Positions 44,883 through 57,600 of a DNA stretch of 64,000 nucleotides are shown here, one piece after another. The stretch comes from Penicillium oxalicum (lineage: Eukaryota > Ascomycota > Eurotiomycetes > Eurotiales > Aspergillaceae): contig NC_064656.1 of NCBI RefSeq assembly GCF_001723175.1, positions 496,001 to 560,000 of the forward strand, written 5' to 3'. Numbering within the stretch: the first letter of the stretch is position 1; every line of letters starts with the position of its first letter. Under the pieces are notes generated by a model. It made no database searches. It was given only the letters and a program-made list of their open reading frames with translations, and was not told where the DNA came from. Made by a program: the position numbers and the translations under genes.

Positions 44883-47194
44883 ATGCCGCAGGCAGCGCGA
44901 TGGGCGGGCACGCCGTCCATCAAGGGACGGAATGAGTCCACGCGCATGGCGCTGTTGACATTCAGTCTGGTGGGATTACAGTGCGTACCGCCCCCGAGAG
45001 CAGCACAGAAGTGAGATCAAGATCATTGGGCAGGGAGACAGTAAAGACCGAAAGAGGGAGACACAGAGAAAGAAAGCGCGCAGAACCCAAAATAAAAGTG
45101 TTTACTCTTCGGTGACTGACAAAGTACTTCGTTGAGGATGTAGGTTTACGTGGGGCACGGAAATGACCTGTAAGCAATTATCGACTCTGCAGTCAAACAG
45201 TCCGACTGCCCACACAAGTCCATCACTGACTGTGACATCCTTCGTCTCAAGATTGCACTCCGTACCTTCTCCAGCTCGGCTTGACGAAATCGAAAACCTC
45301 TTTGGTGTGGATCGCGGGGCCCTTGTCCGGTTTGATCATTCAGCCTCTGATAGGCGTCATCGCAGACCGATCCCGCTCAAAATGGGGCCGACGGAGACCC
45401 TTTATGATCTTCGGGTCGTTTGTTGTGGCAGCATGTCTGATCATATTGGGTGGACGTCCGAGATTGTGGGAAGATTTGTGACTGATCCGGAGAAGGTGAG
45501 TGAGGTGCAACTCTCAGGGAGGACTTGATCTCGGCTGAACTGTGCGCAGGCCAAGAATGTCACGATTGCATTGGCGGTGTCCAGCATCTATGCGGTTGAT
45601 TTCTCGATCAATGTTGGTGAGTAGAACAGTCGGGGGTTTGGGTTTGACCATTGGAGCCCAGACTAATGTCTGCTATAGTGCAAGCTTGCTGCCGCAGTTT
45701 AATTGTGGATACCCTACCGATTCCATTACAGCAGGCTGGATCTGCCTGGGGTAAGCTGACGATCTCACCAGCTCGAGCATGGAGCACAAACGGGTCCGAA
45801 GCAGGTCAATTATTGACTCATCAACTTTCATATAGCGGGCCGGATGTGTGCCATCGGCCAATTGATCAGTTATGTCATTGGATCCATCGACACCGTCAGT
45901 ATTTTTGGAAGTCTGCTGGGCGACACGCAATTCAAACAGATGACGGTCATTGCGGCCATGTCTTTGCTCCTTGCCGTCGCTGTGACTTCGTATTCTGTCA
46001 AGGAACGAGTCTTGATCTCCGCAAGGTAGGTGGTTGGAAAGACGCGGAATAGGCCACATGAAGCATGACTCGGACTGATTTCAATTCAAAAAAAAAATAG
46101 AGACTCCGATGGCAAGGGAGGCGCCATTCAGGCGATCTCGCAGCTGTTTAAAACGATCATGGAACTTCCGCCGCGTATCCAAGCCATTTGCTGGGCCCAA
46201 TTCTGGGCATGGATCGGTATGAAGCCCCCATCGGCAGCCCTTTCATATCTTAAAGGGCACAGTTTTCCCCCGGACTGACTCCTCGGCAGGATGGTTTCCC
46301 TTTTTGTTTTACAGCACGACGTGGGTGGGTGAGACATATTTCCGCTACGAGGTCTCAAAGGACCAATTCACCAAGACCACCGACATGCTTGGCGAAGTTG
46401 GCCGTATCGGCAGTCTGTCCCTGACGGTCTTTTCGTCCATCACATTCTTAAGCTCTGTGCTGCTGCCGTTTTGCATCCAATCCCCCGAAACAAAGCGTAC
46501 GCGCTTCACTCCCCGTCCTCCCCCGGGCATCGCTGCGATCCTCAAGAAATTCACCGCCGTCCGACCCGACCTCCAAACCGCATGGTTTCTCTCTCAGATC
46601 ATGTTTGCCGCCACTATGGTCTTTGCGCCGCTCGCCCACTCCCGGGCGTTTGCGACCATCCTGGTTGCCCTCTGCGGTATTCCCTGGGCCATCAGTGGGT
46701 GGGCCCCCTTTGCATTCATGGGAGTTGAAATCAACAAGTTGACCATGAACGGTGGCGCTCCCGGCACACCGGCGCTGGCCGCACAAGCCACCCGCTCCGG
46801 TGTGACCATGATCACCTCTGCCAGCCTGCGCAATTCCGCCGCAGACACCGAGCTGGAGGTTCTTCGCTTGAACCACCGCGACATGGACAGCGATACGGAC
46901 GAGGAAGATCCAGTCTCCAACATTCCCTCCACGGGCGAACTGGCAGGGATCTACCTGGGGGTGTTGAATGTGTACACCACCCTTCCCCAATTCGTGGGCA
47001 CATTCATCAGCTGGATTGTGTTTAGCTTGCTGGAGCCGGGGGCACCCCCGGCCAAGGACAGCGACGCTTCAGATACGCAGTGGATGAATCTGGACCGGGA
47101 CAAGCCGAACGCCATCTCGATCTGCCTGTTTATCGGCGCAATCAGTGCCCTGGTTGCGGCGGAGGCGACTCGACGCTTACGGTATGTTCCTTGA
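44883..47194 (+). CDS. Sucrose-transporter-like (GPH/SUT) permease with a one-base frameshift
   Basis: Exons 44883..44980, 45144..45169, 45252..45495, 45550..45616, 45679..45750, 45836..46025, 46101..46216 and 46290..47194 fit a 572-residue, 12-helix transporter if one base is missing in exon 3. LQFTWGTEMTYCTPYLLQLG, IQPLIGVIADRSRSKWGRRR, the helix VQACCRSLIVDTLP and WAQFWAWIGWFPFLFYSTTW match fungal relatives of plant SUT and fission-yeast Sut1 glucoside/sucrose permeases. At 45446-45453 the frame breaks: FGSFVVAACLIILG is followed in the next frame by WTSEIVGRFVTDPEK. All other exons and splice phases are intact. The likely substrate is sucrose, maltose or another alpha-glucoside taken up with protons (family inference). 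It is either a recent pseudogene or a sequencing error in a G run. Confidence 0.82.
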
Positions 47195-47525
47195 AGAGTG
47201 GGCTTCGGGTTGTGAAAGAGAATCACGCTGCATACCGAGTAGATAAAGTAGCTGTCCAGATCCCACCCGGTCCGACTACTCCAGGGGTGGGGGGAGGAAC
47301 ATTCAACGAGCGAGCCCGAGGGATTGATGATTGCCTCGACCAATGTCGGCACATGTCATCCACGGAGTACCGTTTCCAGCGAGGAACCAGACTGGGGTGT
47401 GAATCAGTATATACCACCTCATAATCATAATTATAATGTCTCGATGATGCGAGTCTTGGGCATCCATTTCAACCTTGTACAGTGCTACCTACTCCGCCCT
47501 TCGTCAGGAAAAAGAGTAATCCTCC

Positions 47526-47547
47526 GGGGGGGGGGGGGGGGGGGGGG
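47526..47547 (+). repeat. Poly-G tract (22 nt)
   Basis: Twenty-two consecutive G, about 330 bp after the transporter stop codon. Confidence 0.9.
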
Positions 47548-48062
47548 CCCTTGCAGTGGCTGATGTCTCAAATCATGTGACCAACCCTTTTTTTCAAGCT
47601 TAAAACGCGGAAAGTTTCGCCAAGCGGTGAGCTAACCGTTTTCGTATCGAGCTACAGCATGTGAACGACGACTTGTCCAGTATTATTTTTTTTTTCTCTT
47701 TTTTCTGGGCAGGCATTAAGTGCTGACTGCAGAATGAACATCACACTCTCTGGACGACTTCTGTGTCCCACGAATGAACCAGCATGTATACCACAGCTGG
47801 CCATTACCATTTCCCCTTTACTGTGTTTAGCAACATCCGTACGTCCATCAATATATACGGACTGGTCATTATGGAACTCTATCAAACCCACACACCGCTA
47901 TACTGAACCACATAAGGTGTGCAACCCCTCACATCGGGACAAAATGACAAAATGGCCGTCGGCGGATCTCCTTTTAAAACTCGGAGACTTCTGAAGGTGA
48001 GCTCGGCAGGAATCCCCGGGGGGTCTCGTCGGATTGCTAAGCAACGGTGGGCAGGGAGGTAA

Positions 48063-48095
48063 AATAAGGTAAATTAGGTAATTAGGTAATTGGGT
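48063..48095 (+). repeat. AATTAGGT tandem repeat, four copies
   Basis: AATAAGGT, two exact AATTAGGT units and AATTGGGT, in a non-coding region. Confidence 0.75.
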
Positions 48096-48707
48096 AATTC
48101 ATTCGGTGAAAAAGAGAGAGAGAGAGGGTACAAGACCGATGTGAGATCTCGAATGGGACTATCGGTGGTAATTTCCATCTTGGGTAAGAAGTGGGTCGTG
48201 AACTGATTTTAGGGTTGAGCCATGACGACATGGATGATGATGGGGGTGGTTGTAGTGCGGTGGAGAGCTTTTCTTTTCTCTTCTTTTCTTTTTTTTTTTT
48301 TTTGGTAGGGTGATGAATGTGATGAAATATTGATCGCGGGGGCTGTGCGATGGACATTGGGAAATGGGTACTTCAGTCGAGTAGAGAGTACTCCCGCTCA
48401 ACTTGGGATACGAGTGGGGGGAAGGATTTCATTACGTGTGGGCGGTTGGACCGGATTCGAGTTGGTCACGATATGGACAAGGGAGAAGAAGGTATGGGGG
48501 AAATTGGTAGTGCCGTGCAACACGACTGCAGTTGTGAAGGAGGAGCCATCCTAGGAGCTGACGGGGGGGGTAACCAGGCATTGAAATTGAATCATGCCAA
48601 ATCCTCATTCTGGACAAGCGTTGGCGTTGAAAACCGGTGGATCTGGTGAATGTCACTCAAGAAGCTGGGGGACGTGGTTTCTCCGGGGGACGACTGGGGG
48701 TGTTTCT

Positions 48708-48714
48708 TTATAAA
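48708..48714 (+). promoter_or_regulatory. TATA box of the Hsp31-like gene
   Basis: TATAAAA 158 bp before the start codon, followed by a pyrimidine-rich leader. A consensus TATA box is common in stress-inducible fungal genes. Confidence 0.6.
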
Positions 48715-48871
48715 ATTGACGACATTCCCCCCTCTTGACAGCGGTTCATCAGTTTCATCCGTTGAAAGTATCCAGTTTTTACTTCCTCTTAACTCATTCC
48801 CCTCAACTTCTCGACCTTTTCAATCCCTTTTCCTCAATCTTACTCTCAAATCCTCATCAATCTCCTTCACC

Positions 48872-49744
48872 ATGTCTCCCAAGGTCCTCGTCGTTCTCAC
48901 CTCGGCCAACGAGATCCCCAAGATCCAGAAGCCCACGGGTTGGTATCTGGTATGTCCGATCTTCCCCAAGCTTTTCGCGAGAGATGGTTCCTCCGACTTA
49001 CATGTTCTTCTCTGTGTTTGTGTGAATTAGCCCGAGTTCGCCCACCCCTGGAAGTCCTCCATGAAAAGGTCTCTTTGACCATCGCCTCCCCCAAGGGCGG
49101 CGAGTCCCCTCTGGACCCTTCCTCCGTCGAGATGTTCAAGTCCGACGAGACTTCCACCAAATTCCTCGCAGAGCAAAAGGCTCTCTGGACCAACACCGAG
49201 AAGCTCTCCGATGTTCTCGCCCGTGCCGATGAATTTGACGCTCTCTTCTACGTCGGCGGTCACGGTCGTAAGTCCTCGAAGCCTTTCTTTCCCCCCCTTC
49301 AAACACCCAATAGTTTCAATTTTTAACCCATTTTTTTCCCTTTCTATTCCAGCCATGTTCGACCTCGTCACAGACTCCACCTCTCTCTCCCTCATTCAAA
49401 CCTTCGCCGCCGCCAAAAAGCCCGTCGCAGCTGTCTGCCACGGTCCCTGCGTCTTCCTCAACGCCACCTCTCCCTCGGGCGTTCCGCTCATCTCCGGTGC
49501 CACCGTGACCGGTTTCTCCAACACCGAGGAGGACCAGGTCCAGCTCTCGGACGCAATGCCCTTCATGCTGGAGACCGAGCTGCAAAAGGTTTCGGGCGGT
49601 GGCTACGTCAAGGCTGATGAGCCCTGGGGTGAGAAGGTCGTCGTCTCCAAGACCGCCGGTCTGGGGGGTCCTTTGATCACCGGTCAGAACCCTGCTAGCG
49701 CGACTGGAGTCGGTAAGGCTATTCTGCAGGCTCTGGGCTTGTAA
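48872..49744 (+). CDS. Hsp31/DJ-1/PfpI-family glyoxalase-like protein with a one-base frameshift
   Basis: Exons 48872..48949, 49031..49267 and 49353..49744 give about 235 residues once one missing base is assumed. Family features are MSPKVLVVLTSANEIP, the strand-loop PEFAHPW, VSLTIASPKGGESPLDPSS, the FDALFYVGGHGPMFDL loop, and the nucleophile elbow VAAVCHGP with Cys near 134. Relatives convert methylglyoxal to lactate without glutathione and act as stress chaperones. Immediately after PEFAHPW, at 49050-49052, the frame changes: EVLHEKVSLT is read one base off, consistent with loss of one G from the expected TGG-GAA. Both splice junctions and everything downstream are otherwise intact, so I favour a sequencing error over a dead gene. 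Confidence 0.85.
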
Positions 49745-51061
49745 AAAAAACCAAAGACAACGAGTGTTCTGGATGAAGTGTTTCCCCCCCCCCCCCTCCA
49801 TAATTCTCCAATGACCCCCTTTTCACGGATGAGAGGAGAATCTCAGAGTGCAGTTGGAGAATCGGGGATGGATTGTGTAATGATATAATATCAATGACGT
49901 CATGTGATTCCATTCCGTGCCGACAATCGTAGTACATCAAATGCCGATCAATAGGGACAGTGTCGTTTCCATCTATCTTGGATAGCAGGTACCACTGTAG
50001 TGCGGGCACTGCATTCAAGGAATAACCGATGATATGATATGCGGGACATGAGTACTAAGGTTGGACCCATCCTCATGACACATGCTCACTCCACAACTAC
50101 CTAGCAGATCCCTCCCATCCATCTTGTCTAGAAGAGGGAAACGAAAAAAAAAAGAAAAAAAACCAGTCACATTGGAATTCCTCCCAGATTGTCCAGAAAT
50201 TGAAAAAAAATTTATATTAATCGTCGGGTGGGTAAAATGCGACCAAAAAAAAATAAGAGAGAGAAATAGATGTATATATGTAAAATCACCAGAGAAAATC
50301 AAATCCAATAGCGAAGAGGGGAATAGAGCAAGCAGGAACAACAAGAAACAACAAGAACAGTAGTGGTGTCAGCTGTACATCAAAAGGGTCAATTGAATCG
50401 AGCCTGAAGAAATCAAGAAAGATGCTCAAGGTCCTTGCCGAAGCTCCGACCAAAGCACAAGTCCCATCGTCGAGCCCGAGTTTCGGTCCGTGGATATGGG
50501 GGGAATTAACACACATTAACACACAGCCCACTGCATAAGGGTTGAACAAACGGATATTCAAGGATCAAGGACCCGAGGACGCTCCAGCATGCTCGAGTGG
50601 AAGAAAAGTGGGAGAAGATAGAAAGAAACTGAATCAAGATGTAAAATCACAAAAACCGAAAAAAAAGATGACCCGTTATTCGTATCATGGCGTTTCGTTG
50701 CTGTGGCTGTCACCTCCTCAGTCGTGTTTCAAATTTGGGTCGTCGATACGGCGAGCGGAATCTGGAATGCCAAAGCAGCCAAGGCCAAGAGGCACACCAA
50801 GAAGTGAGAGGACGTGGACCCGTGAATCTAAAAGGGCAGGGATGCTCACTCCCCGCATTGCCCGCATGGGGCAGTATTTTTGAGGACAGCGGGGCTGGAA
50901 CGAGGAACGGCGAGAATATTCAAGGAGAGAGAAAAAAAACAAAATATGCAAGGCATTGGAAAGAGGAAAAAGAGAATGCCAGAGCCCTCAAAATCTCCAA
51001 GGGGGGAGCATAGATGAAAGACGGGAAAATAATCTCGAAAATTTTTGTGTCAATGTTCATA
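49745..51061. other. Convergent 3' region, Hsp31-like gene and msb1
   Basis: 1.3 kb between stop codons. Contains a poly-C run (49784-49796) and A-rich stretches (50140-50250). No gene is supported. Confidence 0.55.
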
Positions 51062-54000
51062 TTAGCGCGCGGCTTCCATGTTGCCAGTTAGCTCGGCCAC
51101 ACGAGCTTTGATCCGGGCCACACGAGACTCAATGGTCTCTTCACCACTGGTATCGCCTTCGTCGGTACGCTCGGAATGGCTTGTCCGCACTTCAGGTTCC
51201 ACGACGGGCGCAGTAGCTGCCTCGCGGCGCTCGGCCGCATTGCGACGAATCTGAGCCCAGCGGTCTTCGGTGCTCGCAAAACGGCCAGGGGAGGCGTCTT
51301 GGATGGGTCGGTGCTGTTCGGGCATGCCATTGCCATAGCCATTGGGTGGAGTTTGAGGCAGATTGTTCTCCTCGTGATAGGCGTCCACGAGAACATCGTC
51401 GGGAACAAACGCAGGTTGATCGACGAGGGGACCCTGGTCAAATTTGGAGAATTCCTGGGCAGCAGCCGCAGCCTCGCTGGTGCCTACTCGGGAGAGCGCA
51501 TCATACTCGACAGCACGACGAGTTTTTGGTGGACTTCCATTGCCTGGAGCGGCCGGGGAGAATGCGCGCGGCTCCTCATGTGTAGGCCCGGACGTCGGGT
51601 CGGGAGTCGAGGTGCCTTCCACAGTAGGCTCAGCCTTGGGCTCAATCTTGGGCTCGGGCTTGGCCTCGGACGCTGAATCGAGAGGTGCAGGCACGGGGGC
51701 AGGAGCTTCGACCGGGGCAGCAGGAATAGGTGCTTTGTGGACCGGCTTCTTCTTGATTACGCCGGGCTTAGGGGAGGACTTGGGCCCGTTTTGCGATTCT
51801 TGAGCCTTGGCCTCCAGCGCGGCACGGGCCGCCGCCACCGTGGACGTTTCTTTGCCACTGGTTGACCTTCCGTCTGGCTGTGACGGCTCAATCTTCTTTT
51901 TGGTGCCAAACATGCCCTTGAACCCAGCATTTCCGGTCTTCTTCTTGGCTTTCCTGCTCGCATCGTCGAGTGATTGTTTAGACGGCGCCTCGGCAGACTC
52001 CTCGAACACCACGGTCTTCACATTTTCATTCTTTTTCTCCGTACTTGTCTCTCGTGGAGCTTCTTGCTTCACGGGCTCGGGAGAGGGCGAAGGCGAAGCC
52101 GGTGGCACCGCAGCTCCCGTATCCTTGGGAGGCGGAGGAGTTTTGGTGGTGCTGCGGACCGAAGGAGGAGCAGGCGAAGCGGGCGGTTGTTCTCTCTGAA
52201 CATCGATCGAATGGGCTTCAGCTCCATCCGCGATGGAACCCGTTCCCGCGCGGGTGTCACTCAGATAGGCTGCCCGGAACGCATTCTTGTCGTAGTTACT
52301 TGCCCACTTCAACGCCGAAGAGGCTTCATTCACGATGGCCGGTTGGAGTGTCATCACCGAGTTCGTCTTGGTGGATCGCGCGTCACTGCCGGGGTTCATT
52401 TGAGCCTGCTTCGTCTCGGCCTCTTGTTCGCGATGTTTCCTCTGCAGCGCCGCGGCAGCAGCCTGGATTCGCTTGTGCTGATCCGGCCCAATACTTGACT
52501 TGCTTTGAGGAGCCTGGTTATTGGTCCGCTTGTACGATTCCTCAATGGAAGGAACCTTTTTCGCGGTAGACTTGCTTCGGCTGAGTTTTCCGCCCGGCTT
52601 GCGACTCCCAAAGCTGAAGAATCGCTTCTTTTCAACGAGGTGAGCCCCAAACTCGGGCTCGGGCGCCGCGCCCTTGACCTGCTCTTCCAGAACAAGCCAC
52701 TTGGTGTCCCGGATGCGGGTCTCGATGAGGGCGCACCGACCAAAGACTGCCTTTCGAGCACTGGGCTCGTCGGCCGAGAGACTGCTGATCCAGACCCACC
52801 AGAAGGAATCATCCAGGTCAAGACTGGTGATACTGGCCAGCTCGGCGGGCTCGAGCGGATCGTCCGCGCTCATGGTGCGGCGGTGGGATTGGGAGCTTTG
52901 GCCTCGAGGGGTCACAATTGGAGGGAGGACCTTATCCGGGGGCAGGAGAAGAGGACCGACTCGGTCTTTGAGATTCTCGTCCGCAAAGCCCGAGGACATA
53001 AAGTCAGCCCACGATGGTGTGGTTGGACGGCCCAGGTCGCCGCCCTGAGAGTGCGGCGCGGTCCGGATCCCGCCAAACACATCTGCCTTGGAGATGGACG
53101 GCCGAGCCGGAACTTCGTCTTCATCCGACTCGATCGACCCGCCAAAGCCAATGTCTTCAAAGCGAGACCACGAAGCGTCCCGCAAACTGGTGGACTGTTT
53201 GATGCTCGACACGCTGGATTCATTGGTGGAAGAGATGCATTTCAGCACTCGCAGACATTCATCAGTCAAGGCTTTGACGGGATCTTCATAGTTGGCAAAC
53301 TCCTGCAGGTGCCAATGCTCGTCCCGATATTCAAAATTCTTGGCTCGGCGCAGAAGCGCGAAGGGCGTGGGCGAGACGGTATCAACGATCATCACCACCT
53401 TGGTGGTGGTCACTTGGAGCAGGGTGGGAGTTTCGGGAGGATACTCCGTCGCTTCCACCAGCGTTTGGAGAGACAGCGGCAAAGAGGAAATTCCGGTTAC
53501 GCCTCGCGTCGTATCGGGGGAGAGAGATCGCAGGTAGGCGAAGAATAAATGACTTGTCGCGTCAGCGGCACTACACCAAGGGTTAGCAATAGTTTCTTTA
53601 AAAAAAAAGAAAACCCCAGCACGGTTTCGCCCATGCTACGGGAGGGTGCATTCGTACGCCGCCCAATTCCTGTAAGAAGCTTCGAATCCCTTGCCAGTAT
53701 CGGTATGCTCGAAAGCCCACCAGCCGGCGTATCGGGAGAGCTTTCGGCCTCCGAGTCCATTGGACTTGCCGTGCGCCGCGATGGCGGCCAAGAGATCGAA
53801 AAAGTCCAAGATGATCTTTGTGCGCGCATCTGAATCGACACTGATGGGAATGAATGTGGCAAAGGCGTCACGGGCAAAGTCCGAGTCTGGCAGGTATAGT
53901 TTTAGTCCCATGTCACTTCATCACATGCCATTCTCCCGTCTCGAATTGTCCGGTCACGTACCTTGTTCGCCCACCTTGAACAGTTCGTAGGCGTCCCATG

Positions 54001-54621
54001 TGACCACGCCTCCGGCGAGTCGACTCCAGCACCATTTCAATACGCTGCACAGAACCTTTTTGCCCACGGAGTCGTCAGCCGTCCGATCTCTTGTCTGTCG
54101 TCCGAACCGTCGACGGGGAGGGGTATGCCTACCATTGGCTCTGTGAGCCGCAGTTCCTGCATCAACTCATTTCCACTCACGGGGGCACCCTTGTCAAAGG
54201 ACTGGTTGAAGTAATTTCGAACGAATGTACGGGCGGCGCTCGGATCGGAACTCGGACGGAATGGCAGGAGGAGGAATGGCGTGTCGAGTGCTGAGTGCTC
54301 CGTAGGAGATTAGCGATCCGAAGAATGCGCGTGACGGGCCGTTGCCGCGCTGCCTCTGGCCCTCATCGATGCTTCGACTCCGGGACCTCTGGCCACCATC
54401 GGGTTGAAAGAATGGGAGGTGTGCGACATACCGCGAGCTTTGATCTCATGGGTACACCCTCGAATGAGATCCTGGACTTCTTCCGGGGCCACTTCGGTCC
54501 GTGCCCAGGCATCCGACCATTTTGGTCGTGCGGGAAGTGAATCCGCCGCCGCTGCGGGTTTTGCGTGTTTAAGGGCGTTGGCGTCTTTGCTGCGAAAGAC
54601 TCGCGAAAAGAACGCTGGCAT
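51062..54621 (-). CDS. Msb1/Mug8-domain morphogenesis protein
   Basis: Exons 54432..54621, 54133..54290, 53962..54055, 53658..53886 and 51062..53570 give 1059 residues. The N-terminal Msb1/Mug8 domain spans about residues 40-450. It starts MPAFFSRVFRSKD, then EVQDLIRGCTHEIKARALDT, FVRNYFNQSFDKGAPVSGNE, LCSVLKWCWSRLAGGVVTWD, FARDAFATFIPISVDSDART, SNGLGGRKLSRYAGWWAFEH and YEDPVKALTDECLRVLKCIS. The C-terminal 450 residues are disordered, rich in Pro, Ser, Lys and Glu, with a short final helix (IESRVARIKARVAELTG). Yeast Msb1 genetically links Cdc42/Rho1 polarity signalling to Pkc1, and fission-yeast Mug8 is related; the exact biochemical role is unsettled. The gene is divergent from rlmA across 3.5 kb. 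Confidence 0.92.
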
Positions 54622-57600
54622 GGTGGCAGCAGAGGGTCGGTTGCGCGCGATCACTCGGCGAGGCCAAGGAATTGGGTCAGAGTCGAGACTGCGCGACCGG
54701 GATCTACCCAAGACTCTTTCGGCGGGCTGAGAAAAAAAAGTCCACCAGGCACGATGATGTACCTTTTTCCTAAAATAATTCTGTTCCAAGAATGTCGGGC
54801 GGAGATTCTGGATCCAGGCAATGCTGGTCGCGTCGGGCACGCAGTGTGGACAGGAAGATTGCGTGGGGACAAAAAAAAATGCAATCTGGAAGACGAACCA
54901 GAAATCACAATGAGCAGCAGCGAGAAGGTCAATTCTGATGCCGAGAAAAAGAGAGAGGAAAGGAAGGCAACAGGGAAGAAAAAAAAACCAAATTAGTCGT
55001 CAGAGAAAAGAAGCAGCCCGATGGGCCGGGATGTTCTGCAGCTCGGGGGTAGGCTCAGACGACGAGTCGACGGGAGTGTTCCCCTAGAGCGCGGAATCGC
55101 TAATGCTCGGGCGCAGATCGCTGGACGGGTTCTGCAGGAGAGGACTGTCTGAGTCTGGCGTGGTGTAGAGAGGAGCAAGTTGAAACGAAGAGACTGTGGA
55201 GAGAAACACAGAGTCTGAGGGGTCACCGATGGGGAAAAGAAAAGGTCGCGATACGATCCGGGAGCTCTCTCCAACTGCCCAGACCGCGTGTAGATGGAGA
55301 TGCACTTTGTTCGGCTGGTTCCAGGCGGGTTCAGGGGTAATCGGTCGACCCTATCAAACGGACCACCTTCGGCGTAGATTTCCACACGCCGCACACCCTT
55401 TGGACCAAAAGAGAAACACACGTGAAACCATGCGAGATGGTCCAGTGGCCATTGATTGCCCCGTCCCTCAAACCTGTCTCGACTTTCCTGCACTGGATTG
55501 GTCTATATCGAGGACTTGAATTCATCTTTGTCACTTGTGCCCATGAGCCCAGGCTCTCATCATTGACAACACTGGACCAAGCAACCACAACTCCAAGCCC
55601 ATCGCGATGCAGAGGGCCTGTGCGTGTCTGTACCGGTGGATGATGGTTATGGTGATCCTCATCATCTCCAAGTTCCAGCCTCCGTGAGGGTCCACTGGCG
55701 TTGTTCAGTCCAGTCGACGCCCGTTTGGCAGCCTGAGCCATGGTACTGCAGACCTGGCCAGATGGGAGCATGAATTCCAAGTTGGCAGGACTGATCATAG
55801 CACAGCGAATATCCACTAGTATTTTTTTTTGGTGCTGTACTCAAAGGATACTTTGAAAAAGAGCATTGTAATGTGTTAGACCTGGTATAGTGACTCAAGG
55901 CTGCAAGGGATTACATCCCCCAACAATTCTTTTGCGGTTATACCTCCTCTCCAACCTTATCTAAGAGTTGATCCACGCTCTAAGGTTGCTCCCTCATATT
56001 TAATAGGGCTTTTGGTCGAGAACAGATGCCTCCTGAAGGGGGGAACGCCTTCTTCCGGTTTACAGCCTGCGCTTTATCGAATCTGCTCTTCAGATTCATG
56101 CAAAGGTGACCAGTCAACCACGCCAGAGCCAATCAGTGGCCCGAGTGACCATGTATACGGATCACTCAAGAGGCGTTGTCAGCGATCGTCCACTTGGCGT
56201 CCGAGCGGGGGTGTGTCATGGGCACACCGGAATCATCAATAACCTTAGCCTCCATGCTGAGTCGGACCTAGCAACATATAATAGTATGACAAACTGCAGA
56301 CATCAAGAAATATACCTCTCGCATATGTGAAGGCTCGTGCAACATCAGGAGATGCATTAATCACAAAGTCCCGACGTAGGTGACACTGCTGCAATCAAAT
56401 TAAGCATATCTAGGAGGAAGGGCATTTCAGGGCACATGACATGGTACTTACGACCGGGCGTTGACCGCTTGTCCCTGATACGATATGGTAGGACGGACCT
56501 TATCGTCTCTTTTCAGAAAGAGTGCCCATCCTGCGCCACATCGAGCCACACTGGTCCAAGAGTTATTTGGTCGAGCGTGACTTGTAGGGTGATCATATGA
56601 ACCCTGTCCCTTTAACCTCATTGGTAGGCTCTGGCGCCTCTCAGGGAATGAATTAATCCTTAGTAGGCGATCTGTACAGCAGCCTACCATATTAGTTTGC
56701 TGCTAAATACTGATAGACACCCAAAACACCACCATGTTCCAAGATCCAGGCTCGATGCTCACGCTTTAGAAAAGTCTAGAAGAGTATGTGAGGTGTCTAC
56801 ATATGTTACGGGGCACACTTCCTATATTTTCCTTCGATCCATTACGCTATCCCTCTCATCGTTCGCTAAGTATCCACCTGTGTATGCTTGTTTCATTCCC
56901 TTTCATCACATCTCGTAGGTGTGGAACACCTGTGGACCCCAGAGGCTTGATCTCTCTTCACTTCCACGAATGCAACCAGTTTATCAGTCCCTGCCTACAA
57001 CGACCGAGTGAGTGAAAAGCTCAGGGAACATCGATTGTCCGAGAGAGCTCCATCTCGGATAGAAGACCGATGCGTTTGATGGTGGACCTGCAGTGGCGGC
57101 GGTGAACATGCGGAAACTCCGGTGAAGTAGCTGCTATTTGGTAAGATGTTGAAATCTATGCACGCATGTGATGGTGCCTTACTAGTGACCCGATGAATTT
57201 TTACAAAATAAACCAGTCCATCGGTATCTATTGAGCCATAAGTCGGTATCACCGTTTTATAACAAAGGCACTCGTTCAACTATGGCAACTTCGAGATGCA
57301 GAGTAAGTATGAGCCATGCTTACTCACCTGCAGCATCCTGCTGATTCAGATCAGTCAATTGGAATCTAATTATTACGATATTGATGCTTTGGAGCGATCT
57401 TGCTGTGTTGCATATCATATCTCAGGGCTAGAGAAAGCTCGTACGCATACCGAAATCAAGTGTTCTCGAGCTTGACCACACTGCCTGGTCAGATTTCTCC
57501 CGTCTGGGATACCCCATGTGTTGAGTCACGTGTGTGACTGGGTGAGGTGGAGTGTGACGGGATGTGCCGAGTCTGCGCGTGTATTAATAGAACGCCTAAG

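Larger units (their letters stand above)
47195..48871. other. Intergenic region upstream of the Hsp31-like gene
   Basis: 1.7 kb. Contains a 22-nt poly-G tract (47526-47547), an 8-bp AATTAGGT tandem repeat (48063-48095), an AG run near 48115 and a TATAAAA box at 48708. No gene is supported. Confidence 0.55.

Noticed and set aside
48063..48095. AATTAGGT repeats as telomere-like sequence
   Set aside because: Fungal telomere repeats are TTAGGG; the unit here differs and lies between ordinary genes.
52505..53548. 347-codon plus-strand frame
   Set aside because: Antisense shadow of the long last exon of msb1, which has a recognised domain in the other strand.
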